NCBI GenBank assembly: GCA_003216955.1
Contig: QCHZ01000001.1
Span: 62,001-126,000 of the forward strand
Length of the DNA: 64,000 nucleotides
Source: Prochlorococcus sp. AG-402-I21
GTDB taxonomy: Bacteria; Cyanobacteriota; Cyanobacteriia; PCC-6307; Cyanobiaceae
Direction: 5' to 3'
The position numbers and the translations under genes are program-made. Numbering within the stretch: the stretch's first letter is position 1; every line of letters begins with the position of its first letter. A model generated the notes under the pieces. The model did not search any database. It was not told where the DNA came from and was given only the letters and a program-made list of their open reading frames with translations. Positions 20,136-30,781 of this stretch are shown here, in pieces.

Positions 20136-20735
20136 TTAATTCCTATAATTTTGAGAAATATTAGTAGTATCTCTTATCTCATACTTATTGTTTGTAGGAA
20201 TAAGTATTAAAATAGTACTAATAAATAGAAATAAAATTAAAGAATAAAAGAAATTATTATTATTCCTAGATTTTGAAACATTATTAAGGATATATTTCTT
20301 ACTGTAAGGTCTTTCTGGTTTGATATCCCAACTTATATTAAATCTGGGATCAAATCTTAAAAGATCTAGACATCTAGTTAAATCAGATAATTCAGAGTCA
20401 TCTAAAATAATTTCCAAGGGATTAACTCCCTTTTTTGTGCTATTCAGTAATAATTTATGACTACAACCGAAAGGAGATATTGTGACAATATTCTTTTTTG
20501 ATATAAATGTTTTACGAATACCCGATATGTAAGATCTTGAATATTGGAGAATTACATTCATCAAATTATCAAGATGTTCTTTTTCTCCCTCCAATGGAGG
20601 TGAACCAATGATTTGCAAAGTCCATGAAGATAAGATGCCAATAGTATCCTGTGAGTCTCCATTAGAAACATCTGGGACACCTTCAAGTTCTAGGGAAGAA
20701 GAGTTTTGATCAAATCTATAAGATAAATTAATCAT
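20136..20735 (-). CDS. DUF4335 cyanobacterial protein
   Basis: 199 residues. The N-terminal part has SYRFDQNSSSLELEGVPDVS and a segment ending SWTLQIIGSPPLEGEKEHLD; the middle holds LEIILDDSELSDLTRCLDLL and DPRFNISWDIKPERP; a single C-terminal helix covers about 165-182. This fits DUF4335, which in cyanobacteria typically sits beside DUF3038, as here (9 nt apart). The function is unknown. Confidence 0.75.
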   Translation of the reverse strand: MINLSYRFDQNSSSLELEGVPDVSNGDSQDTIGILSSWTLQIIGSPPLEGEKEHLDNLMNVILQYSRSYISGIRKTFISKKNIVTISPFGCSHKLLLNSTKKGVNPLEIILDDSELSDLTRCLDLLRFDPRFNISWDIKPERPYSKKYILNNVSKSRNNNNFFYSLILFLFISTILILIPTNNKYEIRDTTNISQNYRN

Positions 20736-20744
20736 TTTAATATC

Positions 20745-21413
20745 CTATGGTTGATTATATAAAGAGGCTTTTAAGCGACAAGCACCAGCCTTACCACAAG
20801 ACAGTGAGAGAATAACTAACAATTCTCTAAAAAATTCATTTTTATCGTCACTTAATAAGGAGGCTATGTAACTGCGCTGGGTATTCATCCTTTCACGAAT
20901 AAGAGACTTTAGACGTGAACTAAAAAAAGTCCATCTCTCTTGATTAAGTGTATTTGATTCTTTTGAGGATAATAACTGCCTAATCAAAGGATAAAGATTT
21001 TCTGCCATGGAGGCAATAAGTTCAACAAGGGAATCAATCTGTTCAGATGAGAGTGCTGAAAAAGTATGAGTTTTCCTCAATGGATTAGAACATCTCATTT
21101 TCCAGAGGTGAACCCTACTCGAAAAATGATCAGAAAGGCCATAATTTTTTGCCTTTAATAGAAGTGTATCTGTCGCATTGATTTGAAGCGTCTCAATAAC
21201 TAGTATCAAAAAATCTAGTTTTCTTGATGCATCACTAGCAATAGAACAATTTAGATAAATATTGTCATCATTGGTATTACCAAATATTGAACGATTATTA
21301 ATGTCTTTACGATTAGTACCAATTAAATTAGATGTTTTCATAGACTCAATAATGACAGGAGATAGATGATTCGCTAGCTTTAATGTTGGTTTTATAAAAT
21401 CGCACACCTCCAA
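20745..21413 (-). CDS. DUF3038 cyanobacterial protein
   Basis: 222 residues, mostly helical, with SNPLRKTHTFSALSSEQIDS in the centre and the C-terminal SCGKAGACRLKASLYNQP, both close to the DUF3038 consensus. It is soluble and probably acts with the DUF4335 membrane protein encoded next in the same transcript. It is divergent from apt with only 12 nt between the starts, so promoters overlap. Confidence 0.8.
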   Translation of the reverse strand: MEVCDFIKPTLKLANHLSPVIIESMKTSNLIGTNRKDINNRSIFGNTNDDNIYLNCSIASDASRKLDFLILVIETLQINATDTLLLKAKNYGLSDHFSSRVHLWKMRCSNPLRKTHTFSALSSEQIDSLVELIASMAENLYPLIRQLLSSKESNTLNQERWTFFSSRLKSLIRERMNTQRSYIASLLSDDKNEFFRELLVILSLSCGKAGACRLKASLYNQP

Positions 21414-21425
21414 TATATTTACTTA

Positions 21426-21944
21426 ATGGAACACATAAAGAAATACATATCAGAAATAAAAGATTATCCAAAGGAAGGAATCGTTTTCAAAGACATCAAT
21501 CCAATTTATAAGCAGCCCAAACTATGGAACCAATTAATGTTGCCGTTAGAAAAGCTAATATCTGAGGCAAAGCCAAATTACATAGCTGGCATAGAATCGA
21601 GAGGTTTTATCTCTGCATCAGCTTTAGCATTTAAACTCGAGTTAGGTTTTATACCTATTAGAAAACCTAATAAATTACCAGGAAAAGTAATAGGTGTTAA
21701 TTATAAGCTTGAGTATGGTGAAGACAGATTAGAAATCCAGCAGAATTTAATTGAAAGAAATAGTAAAGTCATTATTTTGGATGATTTGCTTGCAACAGGT
21801 GGAACTGCTAACGCCGCAGGCAATTTGATCAAAGAGGCAGGAGCTAATTTAATTGGATATGCTTTTCTTGTGGAGCTTACTGCACTTGAAGGAAGAAACA
21901 AATTAGATTCTAATTTATTAATTGAAAGTCTTATAAAGTATTAA
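21426..21944 (+). CDS. apt: adenine phosphoribosyltransferase
   Basis: Salvages adenine with PRPP to AMP. 172 residues, with FKDINPIYKQPKLWNQLMLP, AGIESRGFISASALAFKL and the PRPP-binding loop VIILDDLLATGGTANAAG. The length is typical. The stop overlaps the convergent DUF2949 gene by 4 nt. Confidence 0.95.
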   Translation: MEHIKKYISEIKDYPKEGIVFKDINPIYKQPKLWNQLMLPLEKLISEAKPNYIAGIESRGFISASALAFKLELGFIPIRKPNKLPGKVIGVNYKLEYGEDRLEIQQNLIERNSKVIILDDLLATGGTANAAGNLIKEAGANLIGYAFLVELTALEGRNKLDSNLLIESLIKY

Positions 21945-22150
21945 TTATCATTTAACCACAAAAGTATAATTTTTAGTTGAGAGAGAGATATCAATCCGTA
22001 ACTCCACATGACAATAGGTAATGGAGCATTTTCTAATAAACATCTTTTGACTCCTAATTCCAATGCATTTTTACTTATCCCAAGTTTATCAACAATAAAA
22101 TTGCACAATGCATCAGAAGGGGGATTAATTGAATTACAGGAACTAATCAT
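21941..22150 (-). CDS. DUF2949 small protein
   Basis: 69 residues. The core NALELGVKRCLLENAPLPIV followed by MWSYGLISLSQLKIILLWL matches DUF2949, a cyanobacterial family of unknown function. It is soluble and helical. It lies 11 nt after the monooxygenase gene on the same strand. Confidence 0.8.
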   Translation of the reverse strand: MISSCNSINPPSDALCNFIVDKLGISKNALELGVKRCLLENAPLPIVMWSYGLISLSQLKIILLWLNDN

Positions 22151-22161
22151 AACTATAAAAT

Positions 22162-23274
22162 CTATATTCCATTTGTCATTACATTAAGAAGGATCTTTCT
22201 AAAAATAGCTGATTTCTTTAAAATAAAGAAAGTTAAGAATCTAGGGAATTTAAACAAATTAAAGTTACTTCTGGAATATCTTACTAAAAAGTCAGTTAAA
22301 ATAGTAATTGATAAAACATCGATAAGTCTTGATAATGAATAAACAAAAGGTATTAAAAAATAATTAGTTTTTAAAAAGGATATGGAGATTAATTTAGATA
22401 GGCAATCAACATCTCTCCAGCATAGATTCAAACCTTGGCCTCCAACAGGATGACATTTATGTGCAGTTTCGCCTAGATAAATATATTTACCAGAAAAAAA
22501 TGAATAGTTAAGAATAAAGTTTATTGGATAAGAGCTTGGATGATTAATAATAGTATCAGGCTCAATACCGTATGGAAGAATTGTTGAAAAATAATCCAAT
22601 AATAGTGACTTTGACAAGTTCATATTATAAGTACCCTGTTCTATGGATTGACTACATATAATTTGAAACAAATCTCCTCCAAGTGGTAACACTGCAAATG
22701 GACCCTCAGAGGTTAATATTTCAAAAGCTTCATTTGAATTCACTCCCCTTAATAGCACTTTGGCTGTTATACAAATTTGATCATAATTAAAATTAAAAGA
22801 ACGAGTTTTAAGTTTTTTCTTAGTGTTTGAATTTGAACCATCAGCTGCCAAAACTAAATCATAATTATTTGTGTTAGGTATAACTGATGTAGGTATTTTA
22901 TTAATATTTTCTATTTGTGAAATAAATTCTAATATTGATATCATTAAATATTTATGATCTGCAATCCATCCTACGGCACAATACCTTTGGTCTGAGATTC
23001 CTAAATCATTAATTAGAAATTGGAACTTTTTATTTAATTCATAATCAATAACATTAAGATATTGAAAAGGAACAAAATTTGGTACTAAATTAGACCAAAT
23101 ACCAAGATTTTCTAATATTTTTCTTGAGGAATGTGTGATAGCGTATGTTCTATCTCTATTAATAAGTTCTTCATCAGATAATCTTTCATATAGATCAACT
23201 CTACAGCCAGCTTTTGCTAATGATATCGCTGCCAATGATCCAGTTAATCCGGAACCAATAATTGCTATATTCAT
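22162..23274 (-). CDS. FAD-dependent monooxygenase, UbiH/VisC type
   Basis: 370 residues. N-terminal Rossmann dinucleotide motif IIGSGLTGSLAAISLAKAG, DG-type motif DLVLAADGSN around residue 135, and the FAD ribityl motif YLGETAHKCHPVGGQGLNLC near residue 265. Such aromatic-ring hydroxylases act in ubiquinone or plastoquinone synthesis. Without phylogeny the substrate is open. Part of a minus-strand run with DUF2949. Confidence 0.85.
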   Translation of the reverse strand: MNIAIIGSGLTGSLAAISLAKAGCRVDLYERLSDEELINRDRTYAITHSSRKILENLGIWSNLVPNFVPFQYLNVIDYELNKKFQFLINDLGISDQRYCAVGWIADHKYLMISILEFISQIENINKIPTSVIPNTNNYDLVLAADGSNSNTKKKLKTRSFNFNYDQICITAKVLLRGVNSNEAFEILTSEGPFAVLPLGGDLFQIICSQSIEQGTYNMNLSKSLLLDYFSTILPYGIEPDTIINHPSSYPINFILNYSFFSGKYIYLGETAHKCHPVGGQGLNLCWRDVDCLSKLISISFLKTNYFLIPFVYSLSRLIDVLSITILTDFLVRYSRSNFNLFKFPRFLTFFILKKSAIFRKILLNVMTNGI

Positions 23275-23307
23275 AAGCCCTATTATATCATTTATTACAT
23301 TAACTAT

Positions 23308-23955
23308 TTAATTTATAATTCTCATATTTACAAATTCTTCAAATGCAGGACGAAGTAGAAATGGATAAGAACCTACCCATAAATTAATCTCTGGACACCA
23401 GGCATCACTAATAGCTTGAATCCTGTCAAAATCTCTTCTATTACTAAAAACTACACAGTTAATTCTCATTCCTTTTCTAAGTATATTGAACTTATTTTGT
23501 AATGGAAAACTTATATTACCTATAAAGCCGTCTTCATCTTCTATATCCAAAACCACCCATGTTCTCTTCTTCTCTAGCACCTCTAGCTTCCCATCTTTAT
23601 TTGCTTGTTCCTGTTGATTTTCTACCCTGTCTTCAACATAAACGTCCGAAATGTAACCATCAACTAATGCTGAAAAAGAGAAACTTTTAAACTTAGAATT
23701 TTTTCTACTAGCTTCAAGTATTGGTCCCCATAAAATATATAAAAGAAAGATAACACCTAATACCAACCATAAAGAATAAAATTGACTTGTTACTTGACTT
23801 TGGCTTATGAGCAAAGTTATTACACCACCAATAGATGAAATCATAATCCGTTGAAAAATCTTCTGAGGATTTCCCAAGGCTGAATTAAATTGTTTCCCTG
23901 TTGCAACAGAAGGGATTAATTTATTTATCTCATTTTGCTTAATAGGAAATAACAT
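23308..23955 (-). CDS. conserved cyanobacterial/plastid membrane protein
   Basis: 215 residues with two helices (about 38-52 and 61-78, LWLVLGVIFLLYILWGPILEA), then a soluble domain that includes EKKRTWVVLDIEDEDGFIGN, SNRRDFDRIQAISDAWCPEI and LWVGSYPFLLRPAFEEF. Homologues in cyanobacteria are often misnamed phosphate ABC transporter permease; there is no permease signature. The function is unknown. Confidence 0.65.
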   Translation of the reverse strand: MLFPIKQNEINKLIPSVATGKQFNSALGNPQKIFQRIMISSIGGVITLLISQSQVTSQFYSLWLVLGVIFLLYILWGPILEASRKNSKFKSFSFSALVDGYISDVYVEDRVENQQEQANKDGKLEVLEKKRTWVVLDIEDEDGFIGNISFPLQNKFNILRKGMRINCVVFSNRRDFDRIQAISDAWCPEINLWVGSYPFLLRPAFEEFVNMRIIN

Positions 23956-23967
23956 TTGAATTAATAA

Positions 23968-24816
23968 CTAAAGGATTTTCTCTAACCCATAAATCAATTT
24001 ATTAAATGATCGAATTTTTTTAACGACTAATAGTACTCCAGGCATGTATGCAGAACGATCAATAGTATTGTGAGCTAACTCGTAAGTTTCTCCATTGGAA
24101 CCAAACATTACTTGCTGATGAGCAACAAGTCCGGGTAATCGAACCGAATGAAGTCTCAAACCACTAGAACGCGATCCACCTCGAGATCCTTCAATTGATT
24201 CGTCTTCGTTTACTAAAGGTTTATTAAACGTAGAGCGTTGCTCTTCTATCAATTCTGCTGTTTTAATACACGTACCACTTGGGGCATCAGCTTTTTTGTT
24301 GTGATGCATTTCTGTTAATTCAGCGAATTCATAAAAACGAGCTGCCGCAGCGGCAGCTTGCTGTAGCAAAACCATACCTACAGAAAAGTTAGGAATAATA
24401 GCTGAACCAAGAGAAGCCTTTTCTGCAAATTTAGAAAGATCATCTAATTGATCTGTTGTTATTCCTGTTGTACCAATAACTGGATGCACTCCATATGCAA
24501 TTGATGTACGGGTATGTTTATAAGCAACTTTGGGATGAGTAAAATCAACTAGAACAGCACCATTATTTAAACCATCTTTAGGAACACTCTGACTTGCAGC
24601 ACACAAAGTGCCTTCAAAATCGTTTGACAGGAATACATTTAGTGGCCCTAAACCCAGTAATGATCCTACGTCTTGACCTTCTTTTTCCGACTGACTATCA
24701 ATTGCTCCAACAAGTTGGTAATCTTTTGATGAATTAATTGCTTTTATAACTTCAGATCCCATTCGACCTAAAGCCCCTGCGACTAAAACTGGTATTGATT
24801 GATTAGCAGAACTCAT
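23968..24816 (-). CDS. dapB: 4-hydroxy-tetrahydrodipicolinate reductase
   Basis: Second committed step of lysine/diaminopimelate synthesis, NAD(P)H-dependent. Rossmann motif VLVAGALGRMGSEV, VIGTTGITTDQL, and the catalytic block ELTEMHHNKKADAPSGT. The start is placed at the ATG at 24816 (MSSANQSIPV) because family members begin about 8 residues before the Rossmann strand; an ATG at 24864 would add 16 unconserved residues. Confidence 0.92.
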   Translation of the reverse strand: MSSANQSIPVLVAGALGRMGSEVIKAINSSKDYQLVGAIDSQSEKEGQDVGSLLGLGPLNVFLSNDFEGTLCAASQSVPKDGLNNGAVLVDFTHPKVAYKHTRTSIAYGVHPVIGTTGITTDQLDDLSKFAEKASLGSAIIPNFSVGMVLLQQAAAAAARFYEFAELTEMHHNKKADAPSGTCIKTAELIEEQRSTFNKPLVNEDESIEGSRGGSRSSGLRLHSVRLPGLVAHQQVMFGSNGETYELAHNTIDRSAYMPGVLLVVKKIRSFNKLIYGLEKIL

Positions 24817-24929
24817 TGAATTTGTTTTTTTAGAATCATATTTGATATCCCTTGTAACACGCATTAACTAAATAACACACTAAAGGGCCACTGAACACTA
24901 GGCTTGGTCGAATTCCGATAGAAGAAAAG

Positions 24930-27900
24930 ATGTTTACACAGGTTCGCTCAGCCAATCGCAGAGTTTCACCTGTCGAGAATCACAGCCATAAAGCCGTGAT
25001 GAAGGCTGTTTATGTAGTTCTTGAACCTCAATATCAAAATGCTCTTACGCAGGCTGCAAACTCACTAAATTCGCAAAATGGTCCTATTGGTATTGAACTT
25101 AATGGATATTTAATTGAAGAGTTAAGAGATTCAGCTAACTATGAAAGCTTTAAAAAAGATATTAAAAATGCTGATTTATTCGTAGCTTCATTGATTTTCA
25201 TCGAAGATTTGGCTCAAAAGGTTGTTGAAGCAGTCGAACCACATAAGGAAAATCTAAAAGCGTCAGTGGTATTTCCATCAATGCCAGAAGTGATGCGTTT
25301 GAACAAATTGGGTACTTTTTCTATGGCCCAGTTAGGCCAAAGTAAAAGTATTATTGGCGATTTTATGAAGAAGAGGAAAGAGGCTGGCGGTGCTGGCTTT
25401 CAAGATTCAATGTTGAAACTACTGAATACTCTTCCCTCAATTCTTAAGTATCTACCTGTAGACAAGGCTCAAGATGCTCGTAGTTTTATGCTTAGTTTCC
25501 AATATTGGTTAGGAGGGACTCCTGAGAATCTAAGAAACTTCCTATTAATGCTTGGAGACAAATATGTATTTCCTGAATTAAGCATTGAAGAAGAAAAAAT
25601 TGAGGTTGCAGAGCCAGAAGTTTTTCCAGACTTAGGAATTTGGCACCCTTTAGCCCCAAATATGTTTGAAGATAAAAAAGAATATTTAAATTGGACTGCA
25701 TCTAGAAATGACCTATCAAATAAGTCAAAAGAAGGACCAGTAATTGGTCTTGTACTTCAAAGAAGTCACATTGTTACTGGAGATGATGCGCACTACGTCG
25801 CAGTAATTCAAGAACTCGAATATCGGGGAGCGACAGTCATACCTATTTTTTGTGGAGGATTAGATTTTTCTAAACCAGTCAATGAATTCTATTACGATCC
25901 AATCAACCCTGACAAACCAATTGTAGACGGCGTTGTCTCACTTACAGGTTTTGCACTTGTTGGAGGTCCAGCAAGACAAGATCATCCCAAAGCAGTTGAA
26001 GCCTTAAAGAAACTCAATCGCCCCTATATGGTTGCTTTACCACTAGTATTCCAAACCACACAAGAATGGGAAGGAAGTGATCTGGGTCTTCATCCTGTTC
26101 AAGTTGCTCTTCAGATTGCAATTCCTGAGTTAGATGGTGCTATTGAGCCAATAGTTTTGTCTGGTCGAGATGATGCCACTGGGAAAGCTCATACACTTCA
26201 AGACAGAGTAGACGCAATAGCTGAAAGAGCTATTAGATGGTCATCACTAAGAATTAAAAGACGTGAAGAGAAGAAATTGGCTATTACTGTATTTAGTTTT
26301 CCACCTGATAAAGGGAATGTTGGGACAGCAGCTTACTTAGATGTCTTTGGCTCTATTTACAGGGTTTTAGAAGAAATGAAGCAAAAAGGTTATGACATAA
26401 AAGACTTACCTAGGAGTCCAAAAGAACTCATGGAGAAGTTAATAAACGATCCCGAAGCTTTACAAGGTTCACCAGAACTATCAATAGCTCATCGAATGAG
26501 CGTAAAAGAATATGAAAAACTAACTCCATATTCTGAGAGGCTAGAAGAAAACTGGGGGAAACCTCCGGGAAATTTAAATAGTGACGGACAAAATCTTCTT
26601 ATATACGGAAAAGAATTTGGGAATGTATTTGTTGGAGTCCAACCAACTTTTGGATATGAAGGTGATCCTATGAGATTACTTTATTCAAGAAGTGCTAGTC
26701 CCCATCATGGTTTTGCAGCTTATTACACTTATTTAGAAAAGGTTTGGAAGGCGGACGCAGTTCTTCATTTTGGAACTCACGGATCGCTTGAATTCATGCC
26801 TGGTAAACAAATGGGTATGAGTGAGACTTGTTATCCCGATTCATTAATTGGAGGCTTACCTAATCTTTATTACTATGCTGCAAATAATCCTTCGGAAGCA
26901 ACAATTGCAAAAAGGAGAGGGTACGCATCAACAATTAGTTATTTAACCCCCCCTGCAGAAAATGCTGGTCTATATAAAGGCTTAAAAGAACTTGGCGAGT
27001 TAGTTGGCTCATATCAACAATTACGAGAAAGTGGAAGAGGTATTCAAATTGTTAACGCAATAGTTGAAACATCAAAAAAATGTAATCTTGATGAAGATGT
27101 AAACCTACCTGAAAAAGATGCCTCAGAATTAGAAATAGATGAAAGAGATTTGGTAGTAGGGAATGTTTATAAACAATTAATGGAAATTGAAAGTCGATTA
27201 TTACCTTGTGGACTACATACTATTGGAAAACCAGCAACGGCAGAAGAAGCAATTGCAACTTTAGTAAGTATCGCATCAATAGAAAGAGAGGATGACGGAA
27301 TCAGATCTTTACCAGGGTTATTAGCTGAATCTAAGGGAAAAACAATTGAGGAAGTCTATGAGGGTAATAACAAGGGAAAATTAGAAGATGTTGAACTTAA
27401 TAAATTAATCACAGAAACATCAAGAGAAGCTGTTGCTTCAATGGTTAAGTCTTTAACAGGAAGAGATGGGAGGGTAAATATGAAGAAGAATATTTGGACC
27501 CTAATTATTGAGTTCTTGAGAGGAATTGGTTTCTCAATACCTTCGCCTTGGCAAGCCTCGGCTAAGAAAGCAGGTTTTGAAAATGTAAATGCTAGTTCAT
27601 TAGACAAATTGTTTGACTATTTAAGATTTTGCTTAGAACAAATCTGTGCAGATAAAGAAATGGAGAGCCTTTTAAAAGCTCTTGATGGAGATTATGTTAT
27701 TCCTGGCCCTGGTGGTGATCCTATAAGGAACCCTGGAGTGTTACCAAGTGGTAAAAATATTCATGCATTAGATCCCCAATCAATACCAACAGTAGCTGCT
27801 GTGGCTTCAGCCAAAGGTGTTGTAGATAAGCTTATTGAAAGACAAAAAGAGGAGCAAGGTACCTGGCCTGAAACTATTGCTTGCGTCCTTTGGGGTACAG

Positions 27901-28943
27901 ACAACATTAAAACGTACGGAGAATCATTAGCTCAAATACTTTGGTTTGTAGGAGTCAAACCAAAACCTGACTCAGTTGGAAGAGTAAATAAATTAGAACT
28001 TCTTTCTCTTGAGGAACTAGGTAGACCAAGAATTGATGTTGTAGTTAACTGCTCGGGTGTATTTAGAGATTTGTTTATTAATCAAATGGCGTTGATTGAC
28101 CAAGCAGTAAAAATGGCTGCTGAGGCAGATGAACCACTCGATCAAAATTTCGTAAGAAAACATGCCCTAGAGCAGGCAGAAAAGGAAGGGAAAAGTATTA
28201 GGGAATCAGCAAGCAGAGTGTTCTCAAATGCAAGTGGAAGTTATAGCTCGAATGTCAATTTGGCAGTAGAGAATTCAACATGGGAAGAAGAAAATGAATT
28301 ACAGGAAATGTACCTTTCTAGAAAAACATATGCATTCAATGCGGATAATCCTGGTGAAATGAATCAGAACAGAGACGTTTTTGAATCAGTTATGAAAACT
28401 GCCGATGTTACATTCCAAAATCTTGATTCTTCAGAAATATCTTTAACAGATGTAAGTCATTACTTTGACTCGGACCCAACAAATTTAATTAAAAATCTTA
28501 GAGACGATGGGAAAGCACCAAGTAGTTATATAGCCGACACAACCACCGCCAATGCTCAGGTTAGATCATTAAGTGAAACGATTAGACTAGATTCAAGAAC
28601 AAAATTACTTAACCCAAAATGGTATGAAGGGATGCTGAAGTCTGGATATGAGGGTGTAAGGGAAGTCTCTAATAGACTTAATTACACATTAGGTTGGAGT
28701 GCAACTAGTGGACAAGTTGATAATTTTGTATATGAAGAATCAAATGAAACATTTATAAATGATCCAGAAATGAGGAAAAGGTTGATGGAATTAAACCCTC
28801 ATAGTTTTAGAAGAATAGTAGGTACATTATTAGAAGTAAATGGTAGAGGATATTGGGAAACATCCGATGAAAATATTGAACAATTAAAAGAGCTATATCA
28901 AGAAGTTGAAGATAGAATCGAAGGAGTTAATACCGAAGATTAG
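24930..28943 (+). CDS. chlH: magnesium chelatase subunit H
   Basis: Large porphyrin-binding subunit that inserts Mg2+ into protoporphyrin IX with ChlI and ChlD, the entry to chlorophyll synthesis. 1337 residues, the normal length. CobN/Mg-chelatase features include [20 protein letters not shown]-like text at about 605-625 ([16 protein letters not shown]), [20 protein letters not shown], and the [15 protein letters not shown] block near the C-terminus. It is divergent from dapB and monocistronic by appearance. Base composition is less AT-rich than its neighbours, as in highly expressed genes. Confidence 0.97.
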   Translation: MFTQVRSANRRVSPVENHSHKAVMKAVYVVLEPQYQNALTQAANSLNSQNGPIGIELNGYLIEELRDSANYESFKKDIKNADLFVASLIFIEDLAQKVVEAVEPHKENLKASVVFPSMPEVMRLNKLGTFSMAQLGQSKSIIGDFMKKRKEAGGAGFQDSMLKLLNTLPSILKYLPVDKAQDARSFMLSFQYWLGGTPENLRNFLLMLGDKYVFPELSIEEEKIEVAEPEVFPDLGIWHPLAPNMFEDKKEYLNWTASRNDLSNKSKEGPVIGLVLQRSHIVTGDDAHYVAVIQELEYRGATVIPIFCGGLDFSKPVNEFYYDPINPDKPIVDGVVSLTGFALVGGPARQDHPKAVEALKKLNRPYMVALPLVFQTTQEWEGSDLGLHPVQVALQIAIPELDGAIEPIVLSGRDDATGKAHTLQDRVDAIAERAIRWSSLRIKRREEKKLAITVFSFPPDKGNVGTAAYLDVFGSIYRVLEEMKQKGYDIKDLPRSPKELMEKLINDPEALQGSPELSIAHRMSVKEYEKLTPYSERLEENWGKPPGNLNSDGQNLLIYGKEFGNVFVGVQPTFGYEGDPMRLLYSRSASPHHGFAAYYTYLEKVWKADAVLHFGTHGSLEFMPGKQMGMSETCYPDSLIGGLPNLYYYAANNPSEATIAKRRGYASTISYLTPPAENAGLYKGLKELGELVGSYQQLRESGRGIQIVNAIVETSKKCNLDEDVNLPEKDASELEIDERDLVVGNVYKQLMEIESRLLPCGLHTIGKPATAEEAIATLVSIASIEREDDGIRSLPGLLAESKGKTIEEVYEGNNKGKLEDVELNKLITETSREAVASMVKSLTGRDGRVNMKKNIWTLIIEFLRGIGFSIPSPWQASAKKAGFENVNASSLDKLFDYLRFCLEQICADKEMESLLKALDGDYVIPGPGGDPIRNPGVLPSGKNIHALDPQSIPTVAAVASAKGVVDKLIERQKEEQGTWPETIACVLWGTDNIKTYGESLAQILWFVGVKPKPDSVGRVNKLELLSLEELGRPRIDVVVNCSGVFRDLFINQMALIDQAVKMAAEADEPLDQNFVRKHALEQAEKEGKSIRESASRVFSNASGSYSSNVNLAVENSTWEEENELQEMYLSRKTYAFNADNPGEMNQNRDVFESVMKTADVTFQNLDSSEISLTDVSHYFDSDPTNLIKNLRDDGKAPSSYIADTTTANAQVRSLSETIRLDSRTKLLNPKWYEGMLKSGYEGVREVSNRLNYTLGWSATSGQVDNFVYEESNETFINDPEMRKRLMELNPHSFRRIVGTLLEVNGRGYWETSDENIEQLKELYQEVEDRIEGVNTED

Positions 28944-28949
28944 TTTAAA

Positions 28950-29804
28950 TTAAATAATTGACTTAGTCATCTTTATAACTTGGGAAATCTCTTTAACATC
29001 GTGAATTCTTAATATATCAACACCTGCAATCACACATCTTGAAGATACTGCAGCTGTTCCAAATATTCTTTTAGTAGGGTCAGGTTCATCAATAACTGAG
29101 CCAATAAATCTTTTTCTAGATGCTCCTATTAATACTGGATAATTCATAGTGACAAATTCTTCTATATTCCTCAGCAAAGTTAAGTTTTGATCTACATTTT
29201 TTGCAAAACCAATACCAGGATCGATAATAATTTGTTCATTTTTTATACCTTTAGATAATGCTAAATCAATTTGATTTGTTAATTCATTTTTAACCTCTTT
29301 AACAACATTTGTATATTTAGCGAAAGAATCCATTGTCTTACTATTTCCACGACTATGAGTCAAAACATAAGTTGAACCTTTATCAGCAATAACATTAAAG
29401 ATATCAGGATCATGTCGACCACCACTAACATCATTAACCCAATCAGCACCAATATTTAATACTTTCTCAGCGACAGAATGATGAAATGTGTCTACTGAAA
29501 TTGGAATGTCAGGATATAATGATTTTAATTCCTTTATTAACGGAATTAATCTTTTTATCTCAATTTCGGCGCCAACCTCAGATGCACCAGGGCGTGTGCT
29601 CTGAGCACCAATATCTAAAATATGTGCTCCTTGTTTAATGCATAATGATGCGTGGTTAATTGCAGATGGTAAATCAATATAAAGTCCTCCATCACTAAAT
29701 GAATCTTCAGTAATGTTCACTATTGCCATTAAATGGGTTTCACTTCCCCAATGTTTTGGCAGATAATTATTATTATTTTGTTTTGTAGTTAGCAATTCTC
29801 GCAA
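28950..29804 (-). CDS. folP: dihydropteroate synthase
   Basis: Condenses p-aminobenzoate with the pterin pyrophosphate in folate synthesis. 284 residues: [15 protein letters not shown] (pterin loop 1), [40 protein letters not shown], and GASRKRFIG. The start at 29804 overlaps the tpiA end by 32 nt; a later Met (inside MAIVN) would truncate the first strand. Confidence 0.93.
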   Translation of the reverse strand: MRELLTTKQNNNNYLPKHWGSETHLMAIVNITEDSFSDGGLYIDLPSAINHASLCIKQGAHILDIGAQSTRPGASEVGAEIEIKRLIPLIKELKSLYPDIPISVDTFHHSVAEKVLNIGADWVNDVSGGRHDPDIFNVIADKGSTYVLTHSRGNSKTMDSFAKYTNVVKEVKNELTNQIDLALSKGIKNEQIIIDPGIGFAKNVDQNLTLLRNIEEFVTMNYPVLIGASRKRFIGSVIDEPDPTKRIFGTAAVSSRCVIAGVDILRIHDVKEISQVIKMTKSII

Positions 29805-30528
29805 AATTAATAGGATCTAAAGAGGCACCACCAACTAATACACCATCAATATCTGACATAGACATAATCTCATCAATATTATTTGATTTAACGGATCCAC
29901 CGTATTGAACAATGACGTCGTCGTAACCAGTCCATTTACGAATCAATCCACAAATTCTATTAGCCTCATTTGCTTCACATGTTTTACCAGTACCTATTGC
30001 CCAAATTGGTTCATAGGCGACTATGAGACGTTTTACATCGATGCCTTCAAGACCCTGATCAATTTGCCTTCTAATAACCCTTTCTGCTTCACCCAACTCT
30101 CTTTGTTCAATAGTTTCACCAACACAAACAATTGGAATTAATTGATGATCTTGAGCAGATTGGGCTCTCTTATTTATTTGTTCATCACTTTCACTAAAAT
30201 ATTTTCTTGGCTCACTATGGCCAACAATTGCACATCTAACAGAAAGCTCGTTAAGCATGAGAGGTGAAACCTCGGCTGTATAGGCTCCACTATCCTCCCA
30301 ATGAACATTTTGACTAGACAAAGAAAGATACTCACCTTTGTCCTTAATGAACTCAGAGAGAGGGTATAGGGCTGTAAATGGGGGTGCAATAACAACTTCT
30401 CTATCTTTTTTTGGTATATCTTTCAATAATGGGAACAATACACTCATGTACTCAATCGCCTCAGTACACGTCATGTTCATCTTCCAATTGCCTGCGATGA
30501 CCGATTTACGCACGCTAGAGCTCCTCAC
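29773..30528 (-). CDS. tpiA: triosephosphate isomerase
   Basis: Interconverts DHAP and glyceraldehyde-3-phosphate. 251 residues, AGNWKMN (Lys), catalytic His in [11 protein letters not shown] (most bacteria have HSERR), catalytic Glu in [12 protein letters not shown], and the phosphate loop [10 protein letters not shown]. The ATG overlaps the stop of the S4 gene by 4 nt; the 3' end overlaps folP. The three genes look like one transcript. Confidence 0.95.
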   Translation of the reverse strand: MRSSSVRKSVIAGNWKMNMTCTEAIEYMSVLFPLLKDIPKKDREVVIAPPFTALYPLSEFIKDKGEYLSLSSQNVHWEDSGAYTAEVSPLMLNELSVRCAIVGHSEPRKYFSESDEQINKRAQSAQDHQLIPIVCVGETIEQRELGEAERVIRRQIDQGLEGIDVKRLIVAYEPIWAIGTGKTCEANEANRICGLIRKWTGYDDVIVQYGGSVKSNNIDEIMSMSDIDGVLVGGASLDPINFARIANYKTK

Positions 30529-30743
30529 TTTTCGCTTCTTGCCAACTTACGGCCTAGAGGATCAGAATTCGGCACAATGTATGTTTCATTTGCAAAAATA
30601 ATTTGATCTCCATCAATTAATTTTCTACCTCTTCTGTATTCCACTATGCCATTAACTAATATTTTCCCTGACTTAATGAGAAATTTTGCCTCTCCTCCAG
30701 TCTGAACGATCCCTATAAATTTTAGAAATTGATCTAATTTCAT
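30525..30743 (-). CDS. S4-domain RNA-binding protein
   Basis: 72 residues forming a lone S4 fold: [40 protein letters not shown]. This is the YbcJ/RlbA-type small S4 protein, expected to bind structured RNA or ribosomes. It is the first gene of the minus-strand S4-tpiA-folP unit and divergent from the ABC exporter. Confidence 0.85.
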   Translation of the reverse strand: MKLDQFLKFIGIVQTGGEAKFLIKSGKILVNGIVEYRRGRKLIDGDQIIFANETYIVPNSDPLGRKLARSEK

Positions 30744-30781
30744 TTATGAGCTTTTAAATTAAACATGGATAGTTTGATGGA